Part shown: piece after piece, positions 27,786 to 35,380 of the stretch
How positions within the stretch are numbered: position 1 is the first letter of the stretch
Layout: every line of letters starts with the position of its first letter
Assembly (NCBI RefSeq): GCF_003344965.1
Contig: NZ_CP031194.1
Location: 5,518,001-5,582,000 of the forward strand
Direction: 5' to 3'
Length of the DNA: 64,000 nt
DNA from: Streptomyces paludis
GTDB taxonomy: Bacteria; Actinomycetota; Actinomycetes; Streptomycetales; Streptomycetaceae
Notes under the pieces: generated by a model
The model's input: the letters and a program-made list of their open reading frames with translations, nothing else
The model's database searches: none
Told to the model about the DNA's origin: nothing
Position numbers and translations under genes: made by a program

Positions 27786-28439
27786 TCAGACGCCCCACTC
27801 CCGCGCGAGGACCGCCGCCTGCACCCGGTTGTGCAGCCCCAACTTCCCCAGCAGCCTGCTCACATGGGTCTTCACCGTCGCCTCCGCCATATCGAGACGG
27901 ACCGCGATCAGCGCGTTCGGCAGCCCCTCACCGAGGCAGGACAGCACCTCGCGCTCCCGCCGGGTCAGCGTGGCCAGCGCCGGGGGACCGGCCGTCCCGG
28001 CCGCCGCGCCCATGGGCGGCCGTGCGGCGAACTCCGCGATCAGCCGGCGGGTCACGGCCGGGGCGATCATCCCCTCGCCGCGCGCCACCGTCCGTACGGC
28101 CGCGAGCAGTTCACCGGCCTCCGCGTTCTTGAGCAGAAACCCGGCCGCGCCCGCGCGCAGCGCCCCGAAGACATACTCGTCCAGATCGAACGTCGTCAGC
28201 ACCAGCACATCCGCCAGCCCCTCGGCGACCACCTGCCGGGTCGCCGACACCCCGTCAAGCCGGGGCATCTGCACATCCATCAGCACCACATCGGGGCGGA
28301 GTTCGCGGGCCAGCGCCACCGCCGCCAGCCCGTCCGCCGCCTCCCCGGCGACCTCGATGTCCGGGGCGCTGCGCAGGATCAGCACCAGCCCCGCCCGTAC
28401 CGCCGACTGGTCCTCCGCGACCAGCACCCGGATCGTCAT
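27786..28439 (-). CDS. NarL/LuxR-type response regulator
   Basis: A 217-aa regulator with a receiver domain (phospho-acceptor Asp55 in VVLMDVQMP, Thr in VLVLTTF, Lys in GFLLKNAE) and a C-terminal LuxR helix-turn-helix (LTRREREVLSCLGEGLPN, ATVKTHVSRLLGKLGLHNR). Its start overlaps the stop of the histidine kinase upstream by 4 bp, so the two are coupled. Targets are unknown. Although it abuts the chitinase promoter, the chitinase is separately promoted. Confidence 0.93.
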   Translation of the reverse strand: MTIRVLVAEDQSAVRAGLVLILRSAPDIEVAGEAADGLAAVALARELRPDVVLMDVQMPRLDGVSATRQVVAEGLADVLVLTTFDLDEYVFGALRAGAAGFLLKNAEAGELLAAVRTVARGEGMIAPAVTRRLIAEFAARPPMGAAAGTAGPPALATLTRREREVLSCLGEGLPNALIAVRLDMAEATVKTHVSRLLGKLGLHNRVQAAVLAREWGV

Positions 28440-29725
28440 GCCGCACGGCCTCCTTCCGCTACGGGCAGCTCCGCCCGTACCACCCAGCTCCGGCCCGCCG
28501 CGTCGGGCCCGGCCTCGAACACCCCGTCCAGCAGCGCCACCCGCTCGCGCATCCCGATCAGCCCGGCGGCCGAGCCGGGGGCGCGCGGGCCGGGGCGCTC
28601 CTCGTACGGGCTGCTGATCCGTACCGTCAGCGCGCCTCCCTCGATGGCCAGTTGGACGGTGACGGTACCGGGGGCGGCGTGCTTGAGCGCGTTGGTCAGG
28701 GACTCCTGGACGATGCGGTACGCGGCCAGCTCCACCGGCGCGGGGAGTACGGCGCCGGGCGGGCGCCCGTCGTCCAGCGCGAAGCCGAGCCCGCTGGACG
28801 CGCCGTTCGTACGGGCCTGCTCCAGCAGGGTGTCCAGCGCGCTCAGGGCCGGGGCGGCGGCCGGGACCCGCGCCTCGCCGCTGTCACCGCCGCCTTCGCC
28901 GTCGCGGCTGCGCAGGATGCCGATCAGCCGGCGCATCTCCGCCAGCCCGTCGACGCTGTTCTCCCGGATGACGGCGAGGGCCTCCCGGCTGGTGCGCTCG
29001 TCGTCCAGCGAGAGCGCGGCGGTGGAGTGGATCGCGATCGCCGAGAGGTGGCCCGCGACCAGGTCGTGCAGCTCGCGGGCCATCCGCGCGCGCTCGGCGG
29101 TGACCGCCTGCGTACGGTCCATCTCCGCGAGCAGCGCGATCTGCGCGGCCCGCAGCCGGGCGGCCTCGGCGGCGTCGCGGTGGTTGCGTACCAGCGCCCC
29201 GGTGGAGGCCGGGGTGAAGGCGACCAGGCCGACGGCCAGGCTGACCAGCAGCACATCGGCCCGCTGGAACCAGGCGGTGAGCCCGATCGCCGCCGCCACC
29301 GTGAGCGCCCCCGTGACCCGGGGGATACGGCGGGCGGCGGACGGGGGACCGTACAGCACCGCCGCGTAGACCAGGTCCGTGTACATCAGGACGGTCGCGA
29401 CGCTGCCCGTCGTGAACTGGTCGCAGACCAGCGCGGCCGTGCCGATCGCCAGAGCGGTCCGGGGCGCGGTCCTGCGCAGCAGTTCGAGACCGGCCATGAC
29501 GGTCAGCGGCAGCAGCACCCAAGGCCCCGGCAGCAGCCGTACGCCCTGGAAGCTCAGCCCGAGGGCCCACAGGGCGAGCCCGCCGACCAGCCCGGCGGCG
29601 GCGATCAGCACATCGTCGCGGTGCGGCCGGAGGGAGCTGGACCGGAGGGCGGACCGGAGCGAGGGCCGGAGGGCGGCGGTGGACACCGCACCATCCAACA
29701 CCGGGGGCCGGTCCCCGGTCCTCAT
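28436..29725 (-). CDS. Sensor histidine kinase, HisKA_3 type
   Basis: Membrane kinase paired with the LuxR regulator downstream. About five or six hydrophobic segments occupy roughly residues 35-165. The HisKA_3 phospho-acceptor is in MARELHDLVAGHLSAIAIHS, the N box is ESLTNALKHAAPG and the G box is GSAAGLIGMRERV. I give the ATG at 29725 (429 aa). An ATG at 29749 and further upstream codons are in frame, none with a good ribosome-binding site, so the start is uncertain. A perfect 24-bp inverted repeat lies across the 29749 codon. Confidence 0.88.
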   Translation of the reverse strand: MRTGDRPPVLDGAVSTAALRPSLRSALRSSSLRPHRDDVLIAAAGLVGGLALWALGLSFQGVRLLPGPWVLLPLTVMAGLELLRRTAPRTALAIGTAALVCDQFTTGSVATVLMYTDLVYAAVLYGPPSAARRIPRVTGALTVAAAIGLTAWFQRADVLLVSLAVGLVAFTPASTGALVRNHRDAAEAARLRAAQIALLAEMDRTQAVTAERARMARELHDLVAGHLSAIAIHSTAALSLDDERTSREALAVIRENSVDGLAEMRRLIGILRSRDGEGGGDSGEARVPAAAPALSALDTLLEQARTNGASSGLGFALDDGRPPGAVLPAPVELAAYRIVQESLTNALKHAAPGTVTVQLAIEGGALTVRISSPYEERPGPRAPGSAAGLIGMRERVALLDGVFEAGPDAAGRSWVVRAELPVAEGGRAA

Positions 29726-29740
29726 CGCCGTGGAGGAGCC

Positions 29741-29764
29741 GGACTGCATCGAAGGATGCAGTCC
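29741..29764. promoter_or_regulatory. Perfect inverted repeat between divergent genes
   Basis: GGACTGCATC-GAAG-GATGCAGTCC, a 10-bp perfect stem with a 4-base loop, lies between the histidine kinase (minus) and a membrane protein (plus). It is a candidate operator for a divergent promoter or an mRNA hairpin. Confidence 0.6.
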
Positions 29765-29842
29765 CGTCTCGTCACCGCCGACGACGCGGCGCGGGCCCGG
29801 GGCCGGGAGGCTGGAGAGCGGAGAGAGGGAGGGAGTGCCGGA

Positions 29843-30427
29843 GTGATCGTCATACTGATCATCATCTGCGAGATCGGTTTCTGGGTGCTGCTGGCCGCCG
29901 GTCTGGCGCTGCGCTATCTGGCGCGGCTGCCGCGTCTGGGCGGGGCGGTCCTGCTGCTGGAACCGCTGCTGGAGGCCGTCCTGCTGACCGTCACGGTCAT
30001 CGACCTCAGGAACGGCGCGGAGCCGGACTGGAAGCACGGTCTTGCCGCGCTCTACATCGGCTTCACCGTCGGCTACGGCCACTACACGATCAAGCGGATA
30101 GACGGCTGGGTCGCCCACCGCTTCGCGGGCGGCCCGCCCCCGGTCCGGCCGCCGCGCTACGGCATGGCGCGGGCCCGTTACGAGGGCGGGCTGTGGCTGC
30201 GTACCGCCATCGCCGCCACCGTCACGCTGGTCCTGCTCCAGCTGGCCATCGCGTACGTGGGGGACGCGAGCCGGACCGGGCCGCTGACGGAGTGGCAGGC
30301 GCTGGCGGTACGGGCGGCCGGGATCCACGGGGTGATCGCGCTGACGTATCTGCTGTGGCCCAGGAAGCCGCCGAAGGACCTGGCGGGGGAGGAGGAGCCG
30401 GTCCCGGTGACGGTGACGAGGCGCTGA
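29843..30427 (+). CDS. Hypothetical membrane protein, 194 aa
   Basis: The GTG at 29843 follows GGGAGGG. The protein starts with a hydrophobic helix (VIVILIIICEIGFWVLLAAG), has further helices near residues 33-52 and 70-85, a Pro-rich loop (GGPPPVRPPRYG), and helices near 118-140 and 155-175, ending in a basic tail PRKPPKD. I do not recognise the family. It is divergent from the histidine kinase across the 24-bp palindrome and convergent with the MFS gene, 4 bp away, and could be linked to the two-component pair. Confidence 0.75.
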   Translation: MIVILIIICEIGFWVLLAAGLALRYLARLPRLGGAVLLLEPLLEAVLLTVTVIDLRNGAEPDWKHGLAALYIGFTVGYGHYTIKRIDGWVAHRFAGGPPPVRPPRYGMARARYEGGLWLRTAIAATVTLVLLQLAIAYVGDASRTGPLTEWQALAVRAAGIHGVIALTYLLWPRKPPKDLAGEEEPVPVTVTRR

Positions 30428-30431
30428 GCGC

Positions 30432-31649
30432 TCAGCCGTTGGCGGCTTCGGTGGCCGGCCGGGCCGCCGCTCGGGACAGCGTGCCCGCGACGACCGCGGC
30501 CACCGCGACGGCGAGCATCGCGTTGCGCAGCCCCACATGCTCGCCGAGGAGGCCCAGCGCGGGCGGCCCCGCCAGGAACGCGAGATAGCCGGTGGTGGCC
30601 ACGGCGCTGACCCGGGCGGCGGCCCCGTGCGGGGTGTCCCCGGCCGCCGAGAGGGTGACGGGGAAGCCGAGCGAGGCGCCGAGCCCCCACAGCACGACGG
30701 CGACGGCGGCCGGCGCCGGGTGCGGCGAGAGCACCACGACCAGGATCCCCCCGGCGGCGAACACCGCGCTCGTACGGACCACGGTGGTGCGGCCGAAGCG
30801 GGCGAGGACGTACTCGCCGCAGAACCGGCCGACCGTCATGGCCACCGCGAAGAGCGTGTAGACCAGCGAGCCCGCGGCCGAGCCCAGCCCGTAACCGTCC
30901 ACCATGATCAGCGGCAGCCAGTCGTTGGCCGCGCCCTCGACCAGCGCCATGCCCAGCACGATGATCCCCAGCATCCGCACCCGCGGCTCGCGCCAGACCG
31001 CCAGCCGCTCGGCCGGGGTCAGCCGCGGCGCGTCGGTGGAGCCGGCGGTCTCCCGGCCGGTGTGCGCGGGCATCTGGAGCACCGCCCAGAGCGCGACCGG
31101 CGCGCAGAGCGCCGCCACCGCCCACAGATGCCATACGACGGGGAAGTCGACGGCCGCCAGCAGGATGCCGAGGGCCGCGCCCACGACCGTACCCGCGCTG
31201 AAACAGCCGTGCAGGGCGGGCAGTACGGGGCGGTCCAGGGCCTGTTCCACCGCCGCGCCCTCGACGTTGACGGCGATCTCCATCAGCCCGCTGCCGGAGC
31301 CGAACAGCATCAGGGCGCAGAAGACCCCGGCCGCGCTGCCGGCCGCCGCGCCGGCGCCCAGGACCACCATGCCGAGGACGACCAGGGAGACCCCCGCCGC
31401 GGCCACGGGCCGGCCGCCGCGGCGGGCGACGAGATAGCCGGAGGCGAGCACACCGGCCATCGCGCCCACGGACAGCCCGAAGATGACGATGCCCATGCCC
31501 GCGGTCGACGCGCCGATCTCGTCGCGGATGGCGGGCGTACGGGTCACCCAGGACGACATGGACACCCCGACGACGCCGAACAGGGCGAACAGCCCGCCGC
31601 GCCAGCGCCGTACGCGCCGGGCGCCGGCGATCTCCTCGATGGTCGTCAT
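30432..31649 (-). CDS. MFS transporter
   Basis: A 405-aa, 12-helix major facilitator. The ATG at 31649 follows AGGAGA. The loop 2-3 signature appears as GYLVARRGGRPV, and the start of the second half has GRFCGEYVLARFGRTTVV. The protein resembles the FucP/YbjJ-like group with the opening SSWVTRTPAIRDEIGAS. Substrate is unknown; its divergent LacI-family regulator suggests a sugar or sugar-like compound. Both genes flank a perfect 28-bp palindrome. Confidence 0.88.
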   Translation of the reverse strand: MTTIEEIAGARRVRRWRGGLFALFGVVGVSMSSWVTRTPAIRDEIGASTAGMGIVIFGLSVGAMAGVLASGYLVARRGGRPVAAAGVSLVVLGMVVLGAGAAAGSAAGVFCALMLFGSGSGLMEIAVNVEGAAVEQALDRPVLPALHGCFSAGTVVGAALGILLAAVDFPVVWHLWAVAALCAPVALWAVLQMPAHTGRETAGSTDAPRLTPAERLAVWREPRVRMLGIIVLGMALVEGAANDWLPLIMVDGYGLGSAAGSLVYTLFAVAMTVGRFCGEYVLARFGRTTVVRTSAVFAAGGILVVVLSPHPAPAAVAVVLWGLGASLGFPVTLSAAGDTPHGAAARVSAVATTGYLAFLAGPPALGLLGEHVGLRNAMLAVAVAAVVAGTLSRAAARPATEAANG

Positions 31650-31690
31650 TGCGGCTGCCTCTCCTGTGATGTACCCCGCGTGTGATGTAC

Positions 31691-31718
31691 GACGATGCTG
31701 TATCGATACAGCATCGTC
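31691..31718. promoter_or_regulatory. Perfect 28-bp palindromic operator
   Basis: GACGATGCTGTATC followed directly by its reverse complement GATACAGCATCGTC. The centre TGTATCGATACA is typical of LacI-family sites. An additional ACAGC-ACG-CTGT site follows near 31722-31734. It lies between the MFS and LacI genes and probably controls both. Confidence 0.85.
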
Positions 31719-31801
31719 GCTACAGCACGCTGTCATAAGGTCGGGGAGCGCGGCAAGACATATAGGGACGGCATATATACGGGCACATCCGGGAGGAACA
31801 G

Positions 31802-32974
31802 ATGGCGACCCTGAAGGACGTGGCCCGGGTGGCCGGAGTCTCGGTGATGAGCGTCTCCAACGTCCTGAACGGCACCGGACGGTTCTCCCCCGAGATGCGC
31901 GAGCGTGTCCACCGGGCCGCCGAGCGCGTCGGCTACGCGGGCCCCGACCCGGCCGCCGCCTCACTGCGCCGCAAACGCACCGGCACCCTCGGCGTCGTCC
32001 TGCCGCTCCCGCTGGAGATGGCCTTCGCGGACCCGGCCGCCACGGCCTTCCTCCAGGGCGTCTCCCGCGAGTTCCACCGGCGCGAGACGGGGCTGACCCT
32101 GCTCGCGCTGCCGCACGCCGCCGGTCCCCTCGAACGGCACGCCGCCGCCCCCGCCGAGCGGGTGGCCCGCGCACCACTGGCCGCGCTGGAGCGGGCGGTG
32201 ATCGACGCGGCGCTCCTCTACAGCGTCGAGGAGGACCACCCGGGGCTCGACATCCTGGCCCGGCGCGCGCTGCCCGTCCTGGCCGTCGACTCGCCGGGCC
32301 CGGACAACGGACTCGCCCACTTCGGCGCCGCCTGGGGCGGCTTCGTCACCGTGGACGACCACGGCGGGGCGCTCGCCGCCGCCCGCCATCTCACCGCCCT
32401 CGGCCACCGGCGCGCCGTCATCCTCGTCGACCGGCTCACCGCGCAGCCCCGGCTGGGACCCGTCGGCTGGCCCGAGGCGCTCGCCACCACCAGCGCCGTC
32501 GTACGCCGCCGGCTGACCGGCTACCGCGACGCCTGGACGGAGGCCGGACTGCCGCTCGGCGATCTCGGCGTCGTCGAATGCGGCTCCGTCGACGCCGACG
32601 CCGGCCATACGGCCTGCCACCAGGTGCTCAGCGGTCCCGGGCCGCGCCCCACCGCCCTGCTCGCCGTGGCCGACACGCTCGCCATCGGCGCGTCCCGCGC
32701 GGCCCGCGCGTACGGCCTCACGCTCCCCGGCCAGCTCTCCGTCGTGGGGTACGACGACATCCCGGCGGCGGCCACCGAGCCGCTCCCGCTGACCACCGTT
32801 CACCAGCCCACCGTCGAGAAGGGCGAGACGGCGGCCCGCCTCCTGCTCGACCGCACCCACCCCGCTCCCGCCGGGCCCGGCGCGGCCGCCACCGCCACCG
32901 ACGAGCCGTGCCGCCGCGAACTGCCCACCCGGCTCGTCGTCCGCGCCAGCGCCGCCCGCCCGGCGGCCGGGTGA
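31802..32974 (+). CDS. LacI-family transcriptional regulator
   Basis: A 390-aa regulator. The N-terminal helix-turn-helix and hinge are classic (TLKDVARVAGVSVMSVSNVLNG, then EMRERVHRAAERVGY), with a periplasmic-binding-protein-like sensor domain (about 65-345) ending GYDDIPAAATEPLPLTTVHQP. The start ATG follows GGGAGGAACAG. A disordered Ala/Pro-rich tail closes the protein. It most likely represses itself and the divergent MFS gene through the 28-bp palindrome, released by an unknown ligand. Confidence 0.94.
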   Translation: MATLKDVARVAGVSVMSVSNVLNGTGRFSPEMRERVHRAAERVGYAGPDPAAASLRRKRTGTLGVVLPLPLEMAFADPAATAFLQGVSREFHRRETGLTLLALPHAAGPLERHAAAPAERVARAPLAALERAVIDAALLYSVEEDHPGLDILARRALPVLAVDSPGPDNGLAHFGAAWGGFVTVDDHGGALAAARHLTALGHRRAVILVDRLTAQPRLGPVGWPEALATTSAVVRRRLTGYRDAWTEAGLPLGDLGVVECGSVDADAGHTACHQVLSGPGPRPTALLAVADTLAIGASRAARAYGLTLPGQLSVVGYDDIPAAATEPLPLTTVHQPTVEKGETAARLLLDRTHPAPAGPGAAATATDEPCRRELPTRLVVRASAARPAAG

Positions 32975-32981
32975 CAAGAGG

Positions 32982-33554
32982 TCAGCGCTCCCCGCCCGGC
33001 ACCCACAGCACGTCCCCGACCTCCTTGTTCGCCACCCGGGCCAGAATGAACAGCAGGTCCGAGAGCCGGTTCAGATACGTCGCCGTCAGGGCGTTCATGG
33101 ACTCCCCGTGCACATCGAACGCCGCCCACGTCGAGCGCTCCGCGCGCCGTACCACCGTGCACGCCTGGTGCAGCAGGGCCGCGCCGGGCGTACCACCCGG
33201 GAGGATGAAGCTGCGGAGCTTGTCCAGCGACTCCAGGAAGTGGTCGCAGTCCGCCTCCAGCTTGTCGATGTACGACTGCTCGACGCGCAACGGCGGGTAC
33301 TTGGGATCCGCCACGACCGGGTTGGACAGGTCCGCGCCCACGTCGAAGAGGTCGTTCTGCACCCGGACCAGGACCTTGACGACCTCCGGCGCCAGCTGCC
33401 CGAGCGCGATCGCTGTACCGATGACGGCGTTGGCCTCGTTGGCGTCGGCGTACGCGGAGATCCGGAGGTCGGTCTTGGCGGTACGGCTCATGTCGCCGAG
33501 CGCCGTGGTGCCCTTGTCGCCGGTGCGGGTGTAGATACGCGTCAGATTGACCAT
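32982..33554 (-). CDS. Corrinoid adenosyltransferase, PduO/MMAB type
   Basis: Transfers the adenosyl group from ATP to cob(I)alamin to make coenzyme B12. The protein is 190 aa from the ATG at 33554. The N-terminal ATP loop is RIYTRTGDKGTTALGDMSR, the active-site helix has FILPGGTPGAALLHQACTVVRRAER (Arg and Asp/Glu ligands), and the C-terminus has YLNRLSDLLFILAR. It supplies adenosylcobalamin for methylmalonyl-CoA mutase-type enzymes, whose partners MeaB and epimerase lie later in this window. Confidence 0.94.
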   Translation of the reverse strand: MVNLTRIYTRTGDKGTTALGDMSRTAKTDLRISAYADANEANAVIGTAIALGQLAPEVVKVLVRVQNDLFDVGADLSNPVVADPKYPPLRVEQSYIDKLEADCDHFLESLDKLRSFILPGGTPGAALLHQACTVVRRAERSTWAAFDVHGESMNALTATYLNRLSDLLFILARVANKEVGDVLWVPGGER

Positions 33555-33790
33555 GCGGCCAGCCTAATGAGCCGCCCCGCCCCCGGCGGCACGCCCGGCG
33601 GTCCGTACTCAAGTACGCGCCGCGCGGCGCCTGATGGACCCGGCCGGTGTGATGTCCGTCATGTGAGACGTGACGCGCATCTCTTCGCCGTTACACGGCC
33701 GTCCGTGACCGCTAACCTCCGGCAGAGCGGGAAGCGTAAAAGTGACGTCAAGGCTGAACAGAAGCCATTCGAGAATCGTGGGGTAACACC

Positions 33791-34639
33791 GTGGCCAGGA
33801 AGCTCGCCGTAGTCGGAGCCGGACTCATGGGTTCCGGAATCGCGCAGGTCGCGGCCCAGGCGGGCTGGGATGTCGTCCTGCGCGATGTCACCGACGCGGC
33901 GCTGGCCAGGGGAGTGGACGGCATCCGGGCCTCGTACGGCAGGTTCGTCGCCAAGGGGAAGCTGGAGGAGGCCGACGCCGACACGGCCCTCTCCCGGATC
34001 ACCACGACCACCGACCTCGACGCCGTCGCCGACGCGGACGTCGTGGTCGAAGCGGTCTTCGAGAAGCTCGACGTCAAGCACGAGATCTTCCGCGCGCTCG
34101 ACAAGCTCGTCCGGGACGACGCCGTGCTCGCCTCCAACACCTCCGCCATCCCGATCACCAAGATCGCGGCGGTGACCGGCCGCCCGGAGCGCGTCGTCGG
34201 TACGCACTTCTTCTCGCCCGTGCCGATGATGCGGCTCTGTGAGCTGGTGCGCGGCTACAAGACCAGCGACGAAACGCTCGCCACCGCGCGGGAGTTCGCC
34301 GAGTCCATCGGCAAGACCTGCATCGTCGTCAACCGCGATGTCGCGGGCTTCGTCACCACCCGGCTGATCTCCGCGCTCGTGGTCGAGGCCGCCAAGCTCT
34401 ACGAGTCGGGCGTGGCGTCCGCCGAGGACATCGACATCGCCTGCAAGCTGGGCTTCGGCCACGCCATGGGCCCGCTCGCCACCGCCGACCTGACCGGGGT
34501 CGACATCCTGCTCCACGCGAGCGACAACATCTACACCGAGTCCCAGGACGAGAAGTTCGCCCCGCCTGAGCTGATGCGCCGGATGGTGGACGCGGGTGAC
34601 ATCGGGCGCAAGAGCGGGCAGGGCTTCTACACGCACTGA
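33791..34639 (+). CDS. 3-hydroxybutyryl-CoA dehydrogenase
   Basis: NAD(P)-dependent oxidation/reduction of 3-hydroxyacyl-CoA, 282 aa, GTG start at 33791. The Rossmann motif is VVGAGLMGSGIAQVAA (residues 7-22). The catalytic His is in VVGTHFFSPVPMMRL near 139, with the Glu partner; NTSAIPITKIA supplies the substrate Ser/Asn. The C-terminal domain has VNRDVAGFVTTRLI and ends DIGRKSGQGFYTH. In Streptomyces this enzyme feeds butyrate/crotonyl-CoA metabolism, including the ethylmalonyl-CoA route. It stands alone, probably with its own promoter. Confidence 0.93.
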   Translation: MARKLAVVGAGLMGSGIAQVAAQAGWDVVLRDVTDAALARGVDGIRASYGRFVAKGKLEEADADTALSRITTTTDLDAVADADVVVEAVFEKLDVKHEIFRALDKLVRDDAVLASNTSAIPITKIAAVTGRPERVVGTHFFSPVPMMRLCELVRGYKTSDETLATAREFAESIGKTCIVVNRDVAGFVTTRLISALVVEAAKLYESGVASAEDIDIACKLGFGHAMGPLATADLTGVDILLHASDNIYTESQDEKFAPPELMRRMVDAGDIGRKSGQGFYTH

Positions 34640-34818
34640 ACCGGCCGCCCATGAGCCGGATCGGCCGAATCCCATCACCCCGCAGGGTGAATTCGGTATC
34701 GGTTCGCTCACGAACGGCAACTTCTCCGGCCGTCCGGCCGTCAGTTGTTGAAGGTACGGAAAAACACCGGATACAGATTCAGGCACCGAGCACGGAAAAG
34801 CACTCTCGGGGAGCGCAT

Positions 34819-35142
34819 ATGCACATCAGGGGCGACCACGCCGAGCTGGTCGTCGGGGGCCGCCTCGACGTCCGCAGCGCGGCGGACGCCCGTACGGTCC
34901 TGCACGCGGCCGTCGACGAGGGAGCCGGCGATCTGGTGCTCGACCTCACCGAACTGGACTCCTGGGACGCCACCGGACTCGGCGTCATCATGGGAGCCCA
35001 CCGACGGGCGGGGCGGTGCGGCCGCAGGCTTGTGCTGAGGGGTGTCCCCCCGCAGATGCAGCGTCTGCTGGTGGCCACCCGGCTCCATCGCATTCTCGCC
35101 ATCGAGGGCGGCATCGCCGCTGAATCGCTTCCTCGGGTCTGA
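34819..35142 (+). CDS. STAS-domain anti-anti-sigma-like protein
   Basis: A 107-aa single STAS domain. I chose the ATG at 34819 after CGGGGAG; the frame is open upstream but without a better start. In SpoIIAA/RsbV proteins the phosphorylated Ser follows Asp in D-S-[ST]-G-L-G; here the loop reads SWDATGLGVIMG, so the phospho-site is Ala51 with Thr52 next to it. It may therefore be regulated differently (Thr52) or be constitutively free to bind a partner. No sigma factor or HATPase kinase gene is adjacent. A hairpin terminator follows. Confidence 0.88.
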   Translation: MHIRGDHAELVVGGRLDVRSAADARTVLHAAVDEGAGDLVLDLTELDSWDATGLGVIMGAHRRAGRCGRRLVLRGVPPQMQRLLVATRLHRILAIEGGIAAESLPRV

Positions 35143-35157
35143 CCTGGAGCGACAGAA

Positions 35158-35184
35158 CGGCCCGGTCCTTGCGGGACCGAGCCG
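35158..35184 (+). terminator. Terminator after the STAS gene
   Basis: CGGCCCGGTCC and GGACCGAGCCG form an 11-bp stem with one mismatch and a TTGCG loop, starting 15 bases after the stop. Confidence 0.7.
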
Positions 35185-35380
35185 GGCACACCGCACAATC
35201 CTCATAAGACCGTGATGTCTTGGACTGCTGACCACCCCGGCTGTTCGTGGATACTGACCCGAGGTCTAGGGTTCGCCCGTCTGCGAATTGACCGACCCGT
35301 AGAGCAGGCACCGGACCAGAAGCGACAGATGGGCGTGTGAGGCCGGGGGCACCGCACGCCACGATCTGGGGGGCTTTCCC

